A stretch of DNA of 58,917 bases from Solirubrobacterales bacterium (GTDB taxonomy: Bacteria > Actinomycetota > Thermoleophilia > Solirubrobacterales > Solirubrobacteraceae). Shown here in pieces: positions 7,981 to 16,387 of the stretch. The stretch is from the NCBI GenBank assembly GCA_027315115.1, contig DAHUYQ010000043.1, forward strand, positions 1-58,917. The letters are read 5' to 3'. The notes under the pieces are model-generated. The model searched no databases. It saw only the letters and a list, made by a program, of their open reading frames with translations, and was not told the origin of the DNA. Within the stretch, counting starts at the first letter, position 1; each line of letters opens with the position of its first letter. The position numbers and the translations under genes are program-made.

Positions 7981-8571
7981 ATGAGCCCGGCGAACGGGCG
8001 CACGCGCCTCACACGCGGCGTGTTCTCGATCGAGGACCAGCAGCTAACCCTGCCAGACCCGATCGCCCTGGACACCAGCTTCGTCGTCGAGGCGCTTCTG
8101 GCAACCCAGCCGCTTCACGATGTGTGTGACGCCTTCCTCAGACGCATCTTCGACAGTGGCGCGTCGGTCGTCACCAGCGAGTTGCTTCGCATCGAGCTTG
8201 CCGAGACGGCTTTCGCGATCGCCATGAAGGAACGCTGGGGTCGGCGCTGGCGAGCACACCGCACCGACGGACGCTCCCGCCGGCGCGCCGCACGGCTGCT
8301 ACACGACACCGTCTCGCGCTACGAGGCGCTCCTGACGCCCGTGGACCACTTCCCGGTGCCGCTCGGCGACGTTACGGCCACCGCCATCACCTTCATGGCC
8401 GACTACGGCATGGCGTCCTACGACGCAGCCCACGCCGCAGCCGCCGTCTCCGCCGGCGCCGAGACCATCGTCACGCTCGACACCGGGTTCGCTCTCCTGC
8501 CCTCGACCCAGCTCACGATGTACACCGACCGCTCGCGGCTTACTTCCTGCCGTGCCAAGCGACCGCACTGA
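7981..8571 (+). CDS. PIN-domain ribonuclease toxin (VapC-like)
   Basis: 196 residues. The PIN acidic residues are in place: ALDTSFVVEALL (Asp31), SELLRIELAE (Glu), YDAAHAAAAVSAGAE (Asp) and VTLDTGFALLP (Asp). PIN toxins are Mg-dependent RNases that usually cut tRNA or rRNA. It is larger than typical VapC (about 130) because of an insertion near residues 78-105 and a short basic tail. The small gene just upstream is the likely antitoxin. Confidence 0.8.
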   Translation: MSPANGRTRLTRGVFSIEDQQLTLPDPIALDTSFVVEALLATQPLHDVCDAFLRRIFDSGASVVTSELLRIELAETAFAIAMKERWGRRWRAHRTDGRSRRRAARLLHDTVSRYEALLTPVDHFPVPLGDVTATAITFMADYGMASYDAAHAAAAVSAGAETIVTLDTGFALLPSTQLTMYTDRSRLTSCRAKRPH

Positions 8572-8659
8572 CGCACATCGGCAGCAGCACGACGCACAAT
8601 CCTGGCCTACGCGACTCGGCTGACGGCCCACGACCGCAGCCTCATGTCGACGCTACCAA

Positions 8660-9070
8660 TCAGATGCTGCGCATCGCCGAGCCCAAGCGTTCAGCGACGG
8701 ACTCGGGAGTCGCACCTCGGCTGAAGCTCAGAATCCAGTCGGCCAGTTCAGGGTCCGACGCCTCGACACGCCAGCCGTTGACCTCAAGGAAAGCCAGCAT
8801 CGCGATCAGCGCCGTGCGCTTATTCCCGTCGATGAACTGCTGGCCCTCCGCGATCCCGTGCGCCAGAACGGTGGCCTGGAGTGCCAGATCGGCGTCCTGG
8901 TAGTGGGCATACGTTTCCGGCCGTGCGATCGCGCTCTCCAAGCCGGCGCGGTTGCGTAGCTGATCAGCCGCCTCGCCGGCGGTTGCTCCGATGATCTGCG
9001 CGTGCAGCTCAAGGACATCTGCCAGCGTGAGATAGACCGGCTCGAACTCGCCGGGCTGACCCTCAGCCAT
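8660..9070 (-). CDS. doc: Doc-type (death-on-curing) Fic-fold toxin with variant active site
   Basis: 136 residues. The family pattern is clear: YLTLADVLELHAQIIG at the N-terminus, GLESAIARPETYAHY, and the core GQQFIDGNKRTALIAMLAFL. Doc phosphorylates EF-Tu using the HxFx(D/N)xNKR motif. Here the motif His is replaced by Gln77, while DGNKR is intact. Activity may be altered or lost, or this may be a natural subgroup. It lies 9 bases downstream of the AbrB-type antitoxin gene. Confidence 0.85.
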   Translation of the reverse strand: MAEGQPGEFEPVYLTLADVLELHAQIIGATAGEAADQLRNRAGLESAIARPETYAHYQDADLALQATVLAHGIAEGQQFIDGNKRTALIAMLAFLEVNGWRVEASDPELADWILSFSRGATPESVAERLGSAMRSI

Positions 9071-9079
9071 GACGCCGCT

Positions 9080-9328
9080 CTATCGCTTTGGAGCGTCGGG
9101 GTCGTGGTTGGCGAGGATCTCAAGCGCCTCGCCATGCTCTGCCACCAGGCGCTCGCCGATGTCGCGGATGCGCTCGCGAACCTTCTCAGTGGACATGATC
9201 CGCAGATCGCCTCCCGGAAGCTCCTCGACGAGCACCGAGGAACCCGGGGCATAGCCGTTCGCCTCGAACTCTCGCGGGATCGAGATGACATTGCTGTTGC
9301 CGACGCGACGGACCTTGACGACCTTCAT
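9080..9328 (-). CDS. AbrB/SpoVT-type antitoxin
   Basis: 82 residues from ATG 9328 (MKVVKVRRVGNSNVISIP). The swapped-hairpin AbrB fold is shown by VRRVGNSNVISIPREFEANG and GSSVLVEELPGGDLRI, followed by a helical C-terminal tail that probably binds the toxin. It is immediately upstream of the Doc-type gene on the same strand and should repress the pair and neutralise Doc. Confidence 0.85.
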   Translation of the reverse strand: MKVVKVRRVGNSNVISIPREFEANGYAPGSSVLVEELPGGDLRIMSTEKVRERIRDIGERLVAEHGEALEILANHDPDAPKR

Positions 9329-9448
9329 GCGTCCAGTATATACAAGGATAGCCGCATGCACGACGCGATCCCGAGCTGCACCAACTGATTGTCAAGCACC
9401 CAGAAACCTCATCGGACACTGAGCCAGCACGCGGATGCTCGTTCGTGG

Positions 9449-9886
9449 TCACCCGGAAGCGATGGTCGTCCATCGCGCCCGACGCGCTTGATGCTTCGTG
9501 GCGATGCCGATCGCGTCGTCACCGCGTTTTCCGCAGTCAAACGACCATCGCGAGGTACGCAGCAGCCGCGTCGGCTGGGAATGCCGGTGTACATAGTCGG
9601 GATGGGGAAGCTCGTCCCGGGCCCCGACCCACAGGGTCACACCCCGTCCGCCGATCGAGGGTTGGTGGACGACCTCGACGAGATCCGATAGCGAACACTC
9701 AGGAACGTCGGCGTGATCCGCTCTCACGCGGCGCCATGGGTCATTCAACACGCAGCGTCCGCCAGCCTGCGCCGCTGCGCTGCATGGCTCATCGCGTGCC
9801 GCCTCGTAGCGGGCGCGCTCGGCTCGGGTCATCCGCTTCTGCACCGCGTCGCGCACCTGCCGCGTGCGCAGCACTTCGAAGGCCAT
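9449..9886 (-). pseudogene. Decayed toxin-like gene paired with HTH antitoxin
   Basis: The ATG overlaps the upstream gene's stop as TGATG, a typical toxin position. The first 33 residues (MAFEVLRTRQVRDAVQK, then MTRAERARYEAARDE) look like the beginning of a RelE-like or similar small toxin. The remainder has no recognisable pattern and looks like shifted or rearranged sequence. Other frames do not restore a clear toxin. Assignment by position and the short N-terminus only. Confidence 0.4.
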
Positions 9887-10323
9887 CAGGCGGCTTCGAG
9901 CTCGCCGCGTGCTAGCTGGTCGAGACCTTCGCTTACCGCGGCGCTGCGGCGGGCCGCGCGATCCTCAAGCTCCTCCAGGAGTGCCCGCAGCCACTCGCGG
10001 TCGCGGCCACGCGCCCGCAGCTCCGCCAACGCGCGGCCCACGACCCGCAGGCTCTCGGGCTCAATCTGCGCGGGGCTTGTCCCCGGCACCGCGCGCAGCG
10101 CGCCACGAGCGCTCCAGGAGCGCACCGTGGGAGCTGATACGCCGAGACGACGCGCAGCGTGCGCCACCGGCACGCCCGCAGTGTGGTCGACGCCCTCGAG
10201 CGTCTCGTGGGCCTCCTGCACCGCGCGCAGCGCCGCATTCGGGCTGCCGCTCGCCAAGGCCTCACAAGCGTCCTCCAGGGAGATCAAAGCCATCGTCACA
10301 GACTGTGCGTCGCGCTTGCTCAC
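9886..10323 (-). CDS. MerR-like HTH protein, putative antitoxin
   Basis: 145 residues from GTG 10323. The central part, VPVAHAARRLGVSAPTVRSW followed by ARGALRAVPG, is a MerR/excisionase-like winged helix. Flanking regions are helical and charged, with the C-terminal part (REWLRALLEELEDRAARRSA) likely coiled. It is translationally coupled to the decayed gene downstream. An inverted repeat 16 bases upstream of the start is a candidate operator. Confidence 0.65.
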   Translation of the reverse strand: MSKRDAQSVTMALISLEDACEALASGSPNAALRAVQEAHETLEGVDHTAGVPVAHAARRLGVSAPTVRSWSARGALRAVPGTSPAQIEPESLRVVGRALAELRARGRDREWLRALLEELEDRAARRSAAVSEGLDQLARGELEAA

Positions 10324-10338
10324 AGCCGCAGCATAGCA

Positions 10339-10363
10339 CTGGGCTTTCCATAATCAAGCCCAG
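10339..10363 (-). promoter_or_regulatory. Inverted repeat upstream of the HTH antitoxin gene
   Basis: Perfect 8-bp arms CTGGGCTT and AAGCCCAG with a nine-base AT-rich spacer, located between the promoter region and the GTG start at 10323. Probably an autoregulatory operator. Confidence 0.5.
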
Positions 10364-10551
10364 ATCAGAAAGCCGCCGGTACGCCCTGAAGCAGGAAGAA
10401 AGTGCCACTCCCGTGCACGATGCCCTCACCAGCCGCTCCGTGAGCCGCCGGACATCGAGCGAGCGATCATCCGCGCCAAGACGGTCCAGAGCTCGCAAGA
10501 CCCGCGCCCGGCATGCACTACGCCGCGGGCTTCGGGATTATTGGGCGAGAC

Positions 10552-10881
10552 ATGGCGGAATACGGCGAATGGAACCGCAAGGGAGCGACTCTTAGCGACG
10601 TGACGGCTCGCAAGGAGTACGGGGTTGACTCGGATTTCATCGTCAAGGGCATCAACGCTGGAAAGCTCGAGTATCGCGAAGGGACGATCCACGGTAACCC
10701 GTACATACGCGTGCTGAGAGGTCAGCTCGAGGCGTACGTCGTCGAGGAGTTCGGCGACGATTATCTGCGTAGCTGGCAAGCGAAGACCGAGCTGCGGGGA
10801 ATCGCGCGGGAAGCGGCTCAGCTACGCAAGCGGCTGAATGAGCTCGAGGCGAGAAGGGCGCAGATCGAAGACCGGCATTGA
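10552..10881 (+). CDS. Conserved small protein with coiled-coil C-terminus, unknown function
   Basis: About 109 residues from ATG 10552 (MAEYGEWNRKGATLSD). It shows a compact N-terminal domain (SDVTARKEYGVDSDFIVKGI, then GKLEYREGTIHGNPYIRVLR) that looks like a small HTH/helical binding domain, then a heptad-rich segment (AAQLRKRLNELEARRAQIED). The texture resembles a widespread bacterial family of unknown role. No partner gene is evident. Confidence 0.7.
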   Translation: MAEYGEWNRKGATLSDVTARKEYGVDSDFIVKGINAGKLEYREGTIHGNPYIRVLRGQLEAYVVEEFGDDYLRSWQAKTELRGIAREAAQLRKRLNELEARRAQIEDRH

Positions 10882-11037
10882 CCGCCGTGGGCTCTGAGTC
10901 GAGCCGTGCTCGGCTTTGGTGGCAGGGATTGGCGCTTGTTGCGGGGTCTGGCGGTGCACCGCCGCTGCGCGTGTTCTACGGTCTGGGGCTTGAGTGGCGG
11001 CAAACGACGACGCGGATCCGGTGGCCATCCAGCTCGG

Positions 11038-12825
11038 GTGGCGCAGCGCCGCGAACGCGGGCGGGCGCAACAGGCGCCGCTGAGCGAGGAGGTCCGGGTC
11101 GCGCGGATGATCGTGAAGTCGGCGGCGGAGGTCGCCTCGGCGCTCGACGCGGAGGCGTGGGCGTCGCACCTGCTGGGCACCTTCCGCGAGCAGCGGCACG
11201 GGCTGCCGTTCCCCGACGCGGTCGCGGTCGATGCTGCGCTGCTGTTCGGCGAGCCGCTTGTCAGGCGGCTGGCGAGCTTCGACGATCCCGCCGCAAGGGT
11301 CGCGCTGGCGTCGATCGCGGAGCTCGATGACGGCGAGCTGGGGGTTTTGGCGGGGGAGCTGCAGGCCAGCTCGACGCCGATGGCCGGGGTCCCCCGGTGG
11401 GTCGAGCAGATCGGCGAGTCGGAGGTCGTCGGTGCCGCGGTGATGAGCGAGGCGGTGTTCGACGACGCTCACACGGTCCTGCTCGAAAGCCGCCATCCCG
11501 ATGGCGAGACGATGGCGGTCGGCGTGCTGATCGATCGTAACCTCGGCGGGCTTGCCAAGGACATCCTGCTGGCCGAGTCGATCGAGCAGGTCGCGAGCCT
11601 GATGGGTCGCTACTCGGCTGGCGAGGAGGCCGCGCTGGAGCTGGAGCAGGTTGAGCCCGGCATTGCCGCGGGACTGATCGGCGCGGCGATCGCCCGGACC
11701 GACATGACGTGGGATCCACCCGTTGACGAGGACTTCTGGTCCGGGCGGGCGCTGGCGCTCCTGCGTGCCGAGCAGACGCCGGGTGTGGTCGAGCCGCCAG
11801 AGCCCACCGAGCCCTCAGGCGAGGAGCGCGATAGGCTGCGCGAGGAGTTCCTGTCTTCACCGGAGGGGCGCGACTTCGCGCCCGACGGCACGGAGGCCTG
11901 GGTGGCGTCGCTGGCGATCGACTTCTGCGCCGGCTACACGGGCGGCGACCCGTTGCGCTGGAGCCCGGTAGTCGTCGAGCTGTTCATGACCGACTGGGTT
12001 CCGCGCAAGGTTCTCACGACGCCCGAGCTGCTCGACCGCCTGCCCGGAGCGCTCGATGCCTGGGTACGCTTCGCCGCTCACCGGCGCGGAATCCCGCAAT
12101 GGGCCGCTGAGGAGACCCGAGAGTCGATCGTCAATTGGGTGGAGGAGATGGGCGCGGCCGCGCTCGATCCGGCGGTCGGCGGGCCCTCCAAGCAGTTCCT
12201 GCTGGCGGCGAAGGCGGCCGGCGTCGACCTCGAGGACGAGCACGCGCTGGGCACCTTCATCAAGGGCTGGAACGCGCGCAGCGAGCTGAACGTCGGCGAG
12301 CTGGAGGTGCCGCAGGCGATCGAGCCCGACGAGATCCTCCAACTGAAGATCACGCTGAAGGGGATCAGCAAGCCGCCGGTCTGGCGTCGCGTCCAGGTCC
12401 GCGCCGACACCACCTTCGCGGTGCTCCACCGGATCATCCAGGCGGCGTTCGGCTGGACCGACACGCACCTGCACAGCTTCGAGTACCAGGGCGAGCAGAT
12501 CGGCGTCCCAGACCCCGAATGGGACAACGACTGCATCAACGAGGCCGCAACGACGCTCGCCGAGGTGCAGCTTGGCCTGAAGGATCGCGTCCGCTACACC
12601 TACGACTTCGGCGACAACTGGGAGCACGACATCGTGCTCGAGAAGGTGATGGAGCCGGATGCCGGCGACGGACGACCAGCGCTCCTCACCGGCAAAGGCG
12701 CCTGCCCGCCAGAGGACTGCGGCGGCCTCTGGGGTTATGCCGAGCTGAAGGACACGGGCGGCTTCGACCCGGCATCGTTCGACCTGGAGCCGGCCCAGCG
12801 ACGCGTCCGCGCAGCCGGCCGCTGA
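11038..12825 (+). CDS. Plasmid pRiA4b ORF-3 family protein with large N-terminal region
   Basis: The start is uncertain: GTG 11038 gives a basic N-terminus (MAQRRERGRAQQ), ATG 11107 is an alternative, and the frame is open from 10906. The last 160 residues match the pRiA4b ORF-3 domain: LKITLKGISKPPVWRRVQV, FGWTDTHLHSFEYQG, YTYDFGDNWEHDIVLEKV, ACPPEDCGGLWGY. The roughly 430-residue N-terminal part is helical and includes AARMSE-like acidic stretches and EAWASHLLGTF; it is not recognised. Function unknown; the family is common on plasmids and islands. Confidence 0.8.
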   Translation: MAQRRERGRAQQAPLSEEVRVARMIVKSAAEVASALDAEAWASHLLGTFREQRHGLPFPDAVAVDAALLFGEPLVRRLASFDDPAARVALASIAELDDGELGVLAGELQASSTPMAGVPRWVEQIGESEVVGAAVMSEAVFDDAHTVLLESRHPDGETMAVGVLIDRNLGGLAKDILLAESIEQVASLMGRYSAGEEAALELEQVEPGIAAGLIGAAIARTDMTWDPPVDEDFWSGRALALLRAEQTPGVVEPPEPTEPSGEERDRLREEFLSSPEGRDFAPDGTEAWVASLAIDFCAGYTGGDPLRWSPVVVELFMTDWVPRKVLTTPELLDRLPGALDAWVRFAAHRRGIPQWAAEETRESIVNWVEEMGAAALDPAVGGPSKQFLLAAKAAGVDLEDEHALGTFIKGWNARSELNVGELEVPQAIEPDEILQLKITLKGISKPPVWRRVQVRADTTFAVLHRIIQAAFGWTDTHLHSFEYQGEQIGVPDPEWDNDCINEAATTLAEVQLGLKDRVRYTYDFGDNWEHDIVLEKVMEPDAGDGRPALLTGKGACPPEDCGGLWGYAELKDTGGFDPASFDLEPAQRRVRAAGR

Positions 12826-13292
12826 ACGCCGGCGCTCGCCGACACAGCTCGCAGTGGAGGTCTACCCGGCGACCTACGGCAGGGCCTCGTCCCGCGGTGA
12901 CGCTCAGCAACGGACGAGCTGCGACAGTCCTACTCAGCTCCGGTGCGCTCTCGCATACGACCGCCCGGAACAGCGTAGCGCGTCAGCGGCCAAACGCTTG
13001 CAGCAAGCCCATAGCCCGGCACGCGGCACGCGAGCGCTTTCCACGCGAGCAAAAAGCCACGACGCCGCTCGATCACGTGCCACGCGGAGCTGCCCTTCAA
13101 CGCCCGCTTTACCGTGACGGAGCGAAGAGGGTTGCGAGTTCGGTGGGTGTCTGGGCGAGTGCGTTCGGCTCAGAACAAGAGCTACTCACCGCCGGAGCCG
13201 ATGCCCCAGAGAGCACCGATCGCACGGATGTTCGCGTTACATCACTGGGCTGACGCCTAGCGCCCGCCGCCAACCGAACGGTAGGCGCTGGC
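12826..13292. other. Gene-free stretch in the island
   Basis: About 470 bases between the pRiA4b ORF-3 family gene and the convergent DUF5677-like gene. Short overlapping frames are present, but none has a family signature, a ribosome-binding site or a convincing start. No strong hairpin with a T-run or repeat was seen. Probably decayed sequence. Confidence 0.4.
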
Positions 13293-14468
13293 TCAACCCA
13301 CCTTGACGCTCACCGAGCCGGATCGACGTGTGCTGGTTCCCGGCGCCGGCACCTCTGCACTCTGCAAGCCCGCCTCCAGATTCTGATGCGCCTCTAGGAA
13401 GGCGTCGCCCGCTTCACTGGTGAGTTGCATCGCGACTGAGATCAGCAGCGCGGTCGCCTCGCCCTGCTTCGAGATGAGGGTCGCGGCCAGGACGCGAGTG
13501 AGTGAGATCAGCGTTCCGTGTCCAGCGTCGGCGAGCCCGGCAGGGCTCGGGCCTGTCAGCAGCGTTTCGCGGCCGTCGCTCGGCCTCTGGTCAGGGCTCC
13601 ACATCACGCCCTTCGGGCCGGCATGAATCGGGTAGCTGGCCATCCGGTAGTAGGGGCGCATGTGCTCGGTTCCAACGCTCTCCTGGATCGCGCCGAGCGT
13701 CGCGCCCTTCGTGAAGGTCGGGTCTTTTTCTTCCAGAGCGGCTTGCGCCCAACCGTAGTGGCCGGCGAACGTCGGGCCGTAGCGTTCGATCAGATCGTCA
13801 TAGCGCCGCTTCGCGGCGGCGACCTCCGCTTCGGTAAACGGCGTCTCGCCGAGACTTTCGGCGTGCTGCTGGAACTCGACCATCCCGTTCCAACTCTCGA
13901 TTGCCTCGTGCGCGAAATACCGCTCGGCGCAGTCATCGCCGTTCGCGGTGATGAACTCCGCGACGATCGTCACCTCTTCAAGTGCGCGCCAGCGTGCCAG
14001 GCCGGCCTGCCCGTAGCCAGCCTTCAACAGGACGAGCACCTCCTCGGCAATACGACACGCCCGAGCCAGAAGCCGTGCGAGAGCCTCGAAGGTGTAGTCG
14101 CGCTCACCGTCAGGCGGCACGTGTTTCTCGTAGAAGAATTCGCCGATCTCGACAGTGGCGCGTATCACCATCTCGGTCAGGTCGAATGCCTTGCCCCAGT
14201 GTTCGGCGAGGTGCTTATCGACTTCGGAGTGCCAGTTGCGGCGATGCTCGATCATCGCGGGCGCGTCGCGATGTAGCTGCTCGACCAGTAGCTTGGCCGA
14301 GTCCTCGATCGCCTCCGAGAGCGCGGTCGAGAGGATCGCGTCGCTGTTCTCCTCGACCTTGGCGAGGTCCTCTGGAGTGAGGCCCTCCAGCGCCATTTCG
14401 ATGCCGGTCTCCACCGTCCTGCGGAAGTCCTCGTCGAAGTCGAACGCCACGGGACTACGGTAGCTCAT
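13293..14468 (-). CDS. DUF5677-like protein
   Basis: 391 residues from ATG 14468 (MSYRSPVAFDFDEDF). It is all-helical in texture with WGKAFDLTEMVIRATVEIGE, FEALARLLARACRIAEEVLVLL, GLARWRALEEVTIVAEF and a late RMASYPIHAGPKG. The pattern of helices, an RxxxE pair and a conserved His near YPIHAG resembles DUF5677-family proteins, found in genomic islands with unclear roles. The family call is from memory of the pattern. The tail (residues 355 on) is disordered and Ser/Pro-rich. Confidence 0.55.
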   Translation of the reverse strand: MSYRSPVAFDFDEDFRRTVETGIEMALEGLTPEDLAKVEENSDAILSTALSEAIEDSAKLLVEQLHRDAPAMIEHRRNWHSEVDKHLAEHWGKAFDLTEMVIRATVEIGEFFYEKHVPPDGERDYTFEALARLLARACRIAEEVLVLLKAGYGQAGLARWRALEEVTIVAEFITANGDDCAERYFAHEAIESWNGMVEFQQHAESLGETPFTEAEVAAAKRRYDDLIERYGPTFAGHYGWAQAALEEKDPTFTKGATLGAIQESVGTEHMRPYYRMASYPIHAGPKGVMWSPDQRPSDGRETLLTGPSPAGLADAGHGTLISLTRVLAATLISKQGEATALLISVAMQLTSEAGDAFLEAHQNLEAGLQSAEVPAPGTSTRRSGSVSVKVG

Positions 14469-14731
14469 GCGTCGGCCGTAAGACGCCGGGCGCTGCGGTA
14501 TATCCAAAGGCCGTGAGTGACCTGCACGACCTCCTTGGTTTGGATTCGTGGCCGGATGAGCCTCCCTGTGTCAACCCGTGAAGCGATATTTCTTTTGGGT
14601 GGGGGTGTGGTAGCGATGGTGGCCTTGCCGTCAAGCGCTTTGCGCTCTGCTCTGCGAGCAGCCTGCGGTGACGGCGGCGTTCGCCGTCGCTGCGGCTGAT
14701 GGTCGCTCGCGTGCCGGGACACATATCCGGC

Positions 14732-16048
14732 TCAGGACCTTCGTACAGGCGGGAAGTTAATCAGCACCGACAGCAGGGCGCGGTCCGCTGTGGCCGGGCT
14801 TGGCCACTCGATCAGCGCATTTCGCGGCGGCCAGAACTGCCGGAAAGGCGGAACGTCGCCGTCGAGCGTCTCGGCGGGCTCCGGACGCTTGAACCCCTTG
14901 ACCGAGAAACCGACCCCTGCGAACGCGAGGACGGCGCCGTACGCGCTCGCCCGATCGTCATCAGCTGAGACGAATCGACTGGTAGCGATCGCTGGCTCGC
15001 CTCGCCACGAGAAGAACCCGACCCAGACGCCCTCCGTCATCTCGGCGTTTTCCCGAACGGCCCGGCGATGGACGATCGGCACCGCTCCGGCCAGCCCATC
15101 CGTCGCGGCGACTAGCGCGATCGCGGTCTTGTTCGCCCACAGCGCCAGCAGTTGCTGACTCTCACGATCAAGGGCGAGGTGAAAGCCCCTCGCCATCGGC
15201 ACGAGCAGTGGAATCACGGCGTCCTCGAGATGCTTGAAATGGGCGTTGCAGCCGGTGCAGAAGATCCGCTTCCGGTGGCTCGCGAAGGAGATCGGCTGCT
15301 GCTGGCGGACGACGCGCCCACCGCTGCTGGTCTGTGTCAGGAAGGTTTTGATGCCGAGCCGTTTGGAGATCCAGCCCGGAATGATGTGCTCCTTGCTGTC
15401 TGCCGACGCGCCGCAGAAGATGCACGAGCCTCCCGGCTGCCTCGGCGCCCGCGGGATCACCGCCCACTTCAGTGCATTTCGCGAACGCGTCAGAGGCACG
15501 CGGCAATGAGGGCACTGCACGTTCTGCGGATACCGCGTGTCCCTGGGCGCTGGCAAGCCGAGCACGATCAGCTTGTCGCACTCCGGACAGGGAAACTCCT
15601 CGTGGGTTCCGGTCACGAGCAACTGGGGATCGACCGACAGCGTCAGATACCGAAGCCGCGTCTCACGCTCGCACTTATCGATCGGGTCTGGGTCCTGCGG
15701 AAGCTTTGCCTCTTCCTCCGGATCTTCGTGTTCCACCACCACAGCCCAATGCGTCGGCAGAGGCCCACCCGCGAGAGGCGGAAGATCATCGAGCTCGATC
15801 TGACGCGCATCGATCGCACGGAAACCGGCGACACCCTCCGTCGCCTGCCTCATCGCCTCTTCACGTGTCTTGGCGAGCGCAGTCACGCCGCGCGGCACGC
15901 TTTCCCCTCTCTGCTGCCGACCATCAACCCAAGCATCAATCGAAGGGTACGTCGGCCTCGTTGACTGGTCCAGAACCCAAAGACCGCACCGCAGCGCACT
16001 CCGAAAAGTCCCTGCAAACACGCCAGATTCCCGTTCAGCACCCACCAC
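14732..16048 (-). CDS. HNH-like zinc-binding protein
   Basis: 438 residues from GTG 16048. Two metal sites are visible: a zinc ribbon (FPCPECDKLIVLG, with VQCPHCRVPL) and an HNH-like core (CIFCGASADSKEHIIPGWIS, then RIFCTGCNAHFKHLEDAV). The EHIIP plus CxxC arrangement fits the HNH/EVE-associated endonuclease-like group. The C-terminal 150 residues are helical and unassigned. It lies between the DUF5677-like gene and the tRNA-Pro terminator, on the same strand. Possible role in defence; not proven. Confidence 0.6.
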   Translation of the reverse strand: MVGAERESGVFAGTFRSALRCGLWVLDQSTRPTYPSIDAWVDGRQQRGESVPRGVTALAKTREEAMRQATEGVAGFRAIDARQIELDDLPPLAGGPLPTHWAVVVEHEDPEEEAKLPQDPDPIDKCERETRLRYLTLSVDPQLLVTGTHEEFPCPECDKLIVLGLPAPRDTRYPQNVQCPHCRVPLTRSRNALKWAVIPRAPRQPGGSCIFCGASADSKEHIIPGWISKRLGIKTFLTQTSSGGRVVRQQQPISFASHRKRIFCTGCNAHFKHLEDAVIPLLVPMARGFHLALDRESQQLLALWANKTAIALVAATDGLAGAVPIVHRRAVRENAEMTEGVWVGFFSWRGEPAIATSRFVSADDDRASAYGAVLAFAGVGFSVKGFKRPEPAETLDGDVPPFRQFWPPRNALIEWPSPATADRALLSVLINFPPVRRS

Positions 16049-16101
16049 GTCAGATGCTTTGTGCCTAATGAGTGCCCCACTCTCGCGGGCCGCCGACGCA
16101 C

Positions 16102-16122
16102 AAAAACCCCGCTTTTGCGGGG
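16102..16122 (-). terminator. Rho-independent terminator after tRNA-Pro
   Basis: On the minus strand CCCCGC-AAAA-GCGGGG is followed by TTTTT. It begins nine bases past the tRNA 3' end. Confidence 0.92.
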
Positions 16123-16130
16123 CTTTCTAA

Positions 16131-16204
16131 TCGGGGCGCCCAGATTCGAACTGGGGACCTCACCGACCCGAACGGTGCGCGCTACCAGGCTGCGCCACGC
16201 CCCG
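16131..16204 (-). tRNA. tRNA-Pro (anticodon CGG)
   Basis: A 74-base cloverleaf with complete arms: acceptor CGGGGCG/CGCCCCG, D-stem GCGC/GCGC, anticodon stem CACCG/CGGTG with loop TTCGGGT, T-arm CCCAG-TTCGAAT-CTGGG and discriminator A. The CGG anticodon reads proline CCG codons. CCA is not encoded. It is followed by a strong terminator. Its 3' end faces the accessory island, the usual orientation for an integration site. Confidence 0.96.
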
Positions 16205-16387
16205 ACGCCCCTTCAGTATCCCACAGACACCGCCTTGAGCCGGCTCTCATCGACCTGGGCCTCCGAAACGCCCTGCGACCCCGCCCGCAACAGCCGCCGC
16301 GCGCCGCCCCAGCCGCCGCCCCCAGCCCCCCAGCGCTATCGTCGCCATGCGCATCCGGCCCCACCGCACCGCGCCCACAAGCCCCCC

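Noticed and set aside
9389..9691. A 100-codon plus-strand frame between TA modules
   Set aside because: No recognisable motif, no ribosome-binding site, and it overlaps the decayed toxin-like gene on the other strand.
14469..14731. An 85-codon minus-strand frame between the DUF5677-like and HNH-like genes
   Set aside because: No family signature; composition is basic and uneven, and a GACGGCG/CGCCGTC dyad lies there, which may belong to a promoter region.
16061..16387. An N-terminal extension of the NIF3-family gene running across tRNA-Pro
   Set aside because: The open frame crosses a tRNA gene and a terminator and is Pro/Arg-rich; the conserved domain begins at ATG 16388.
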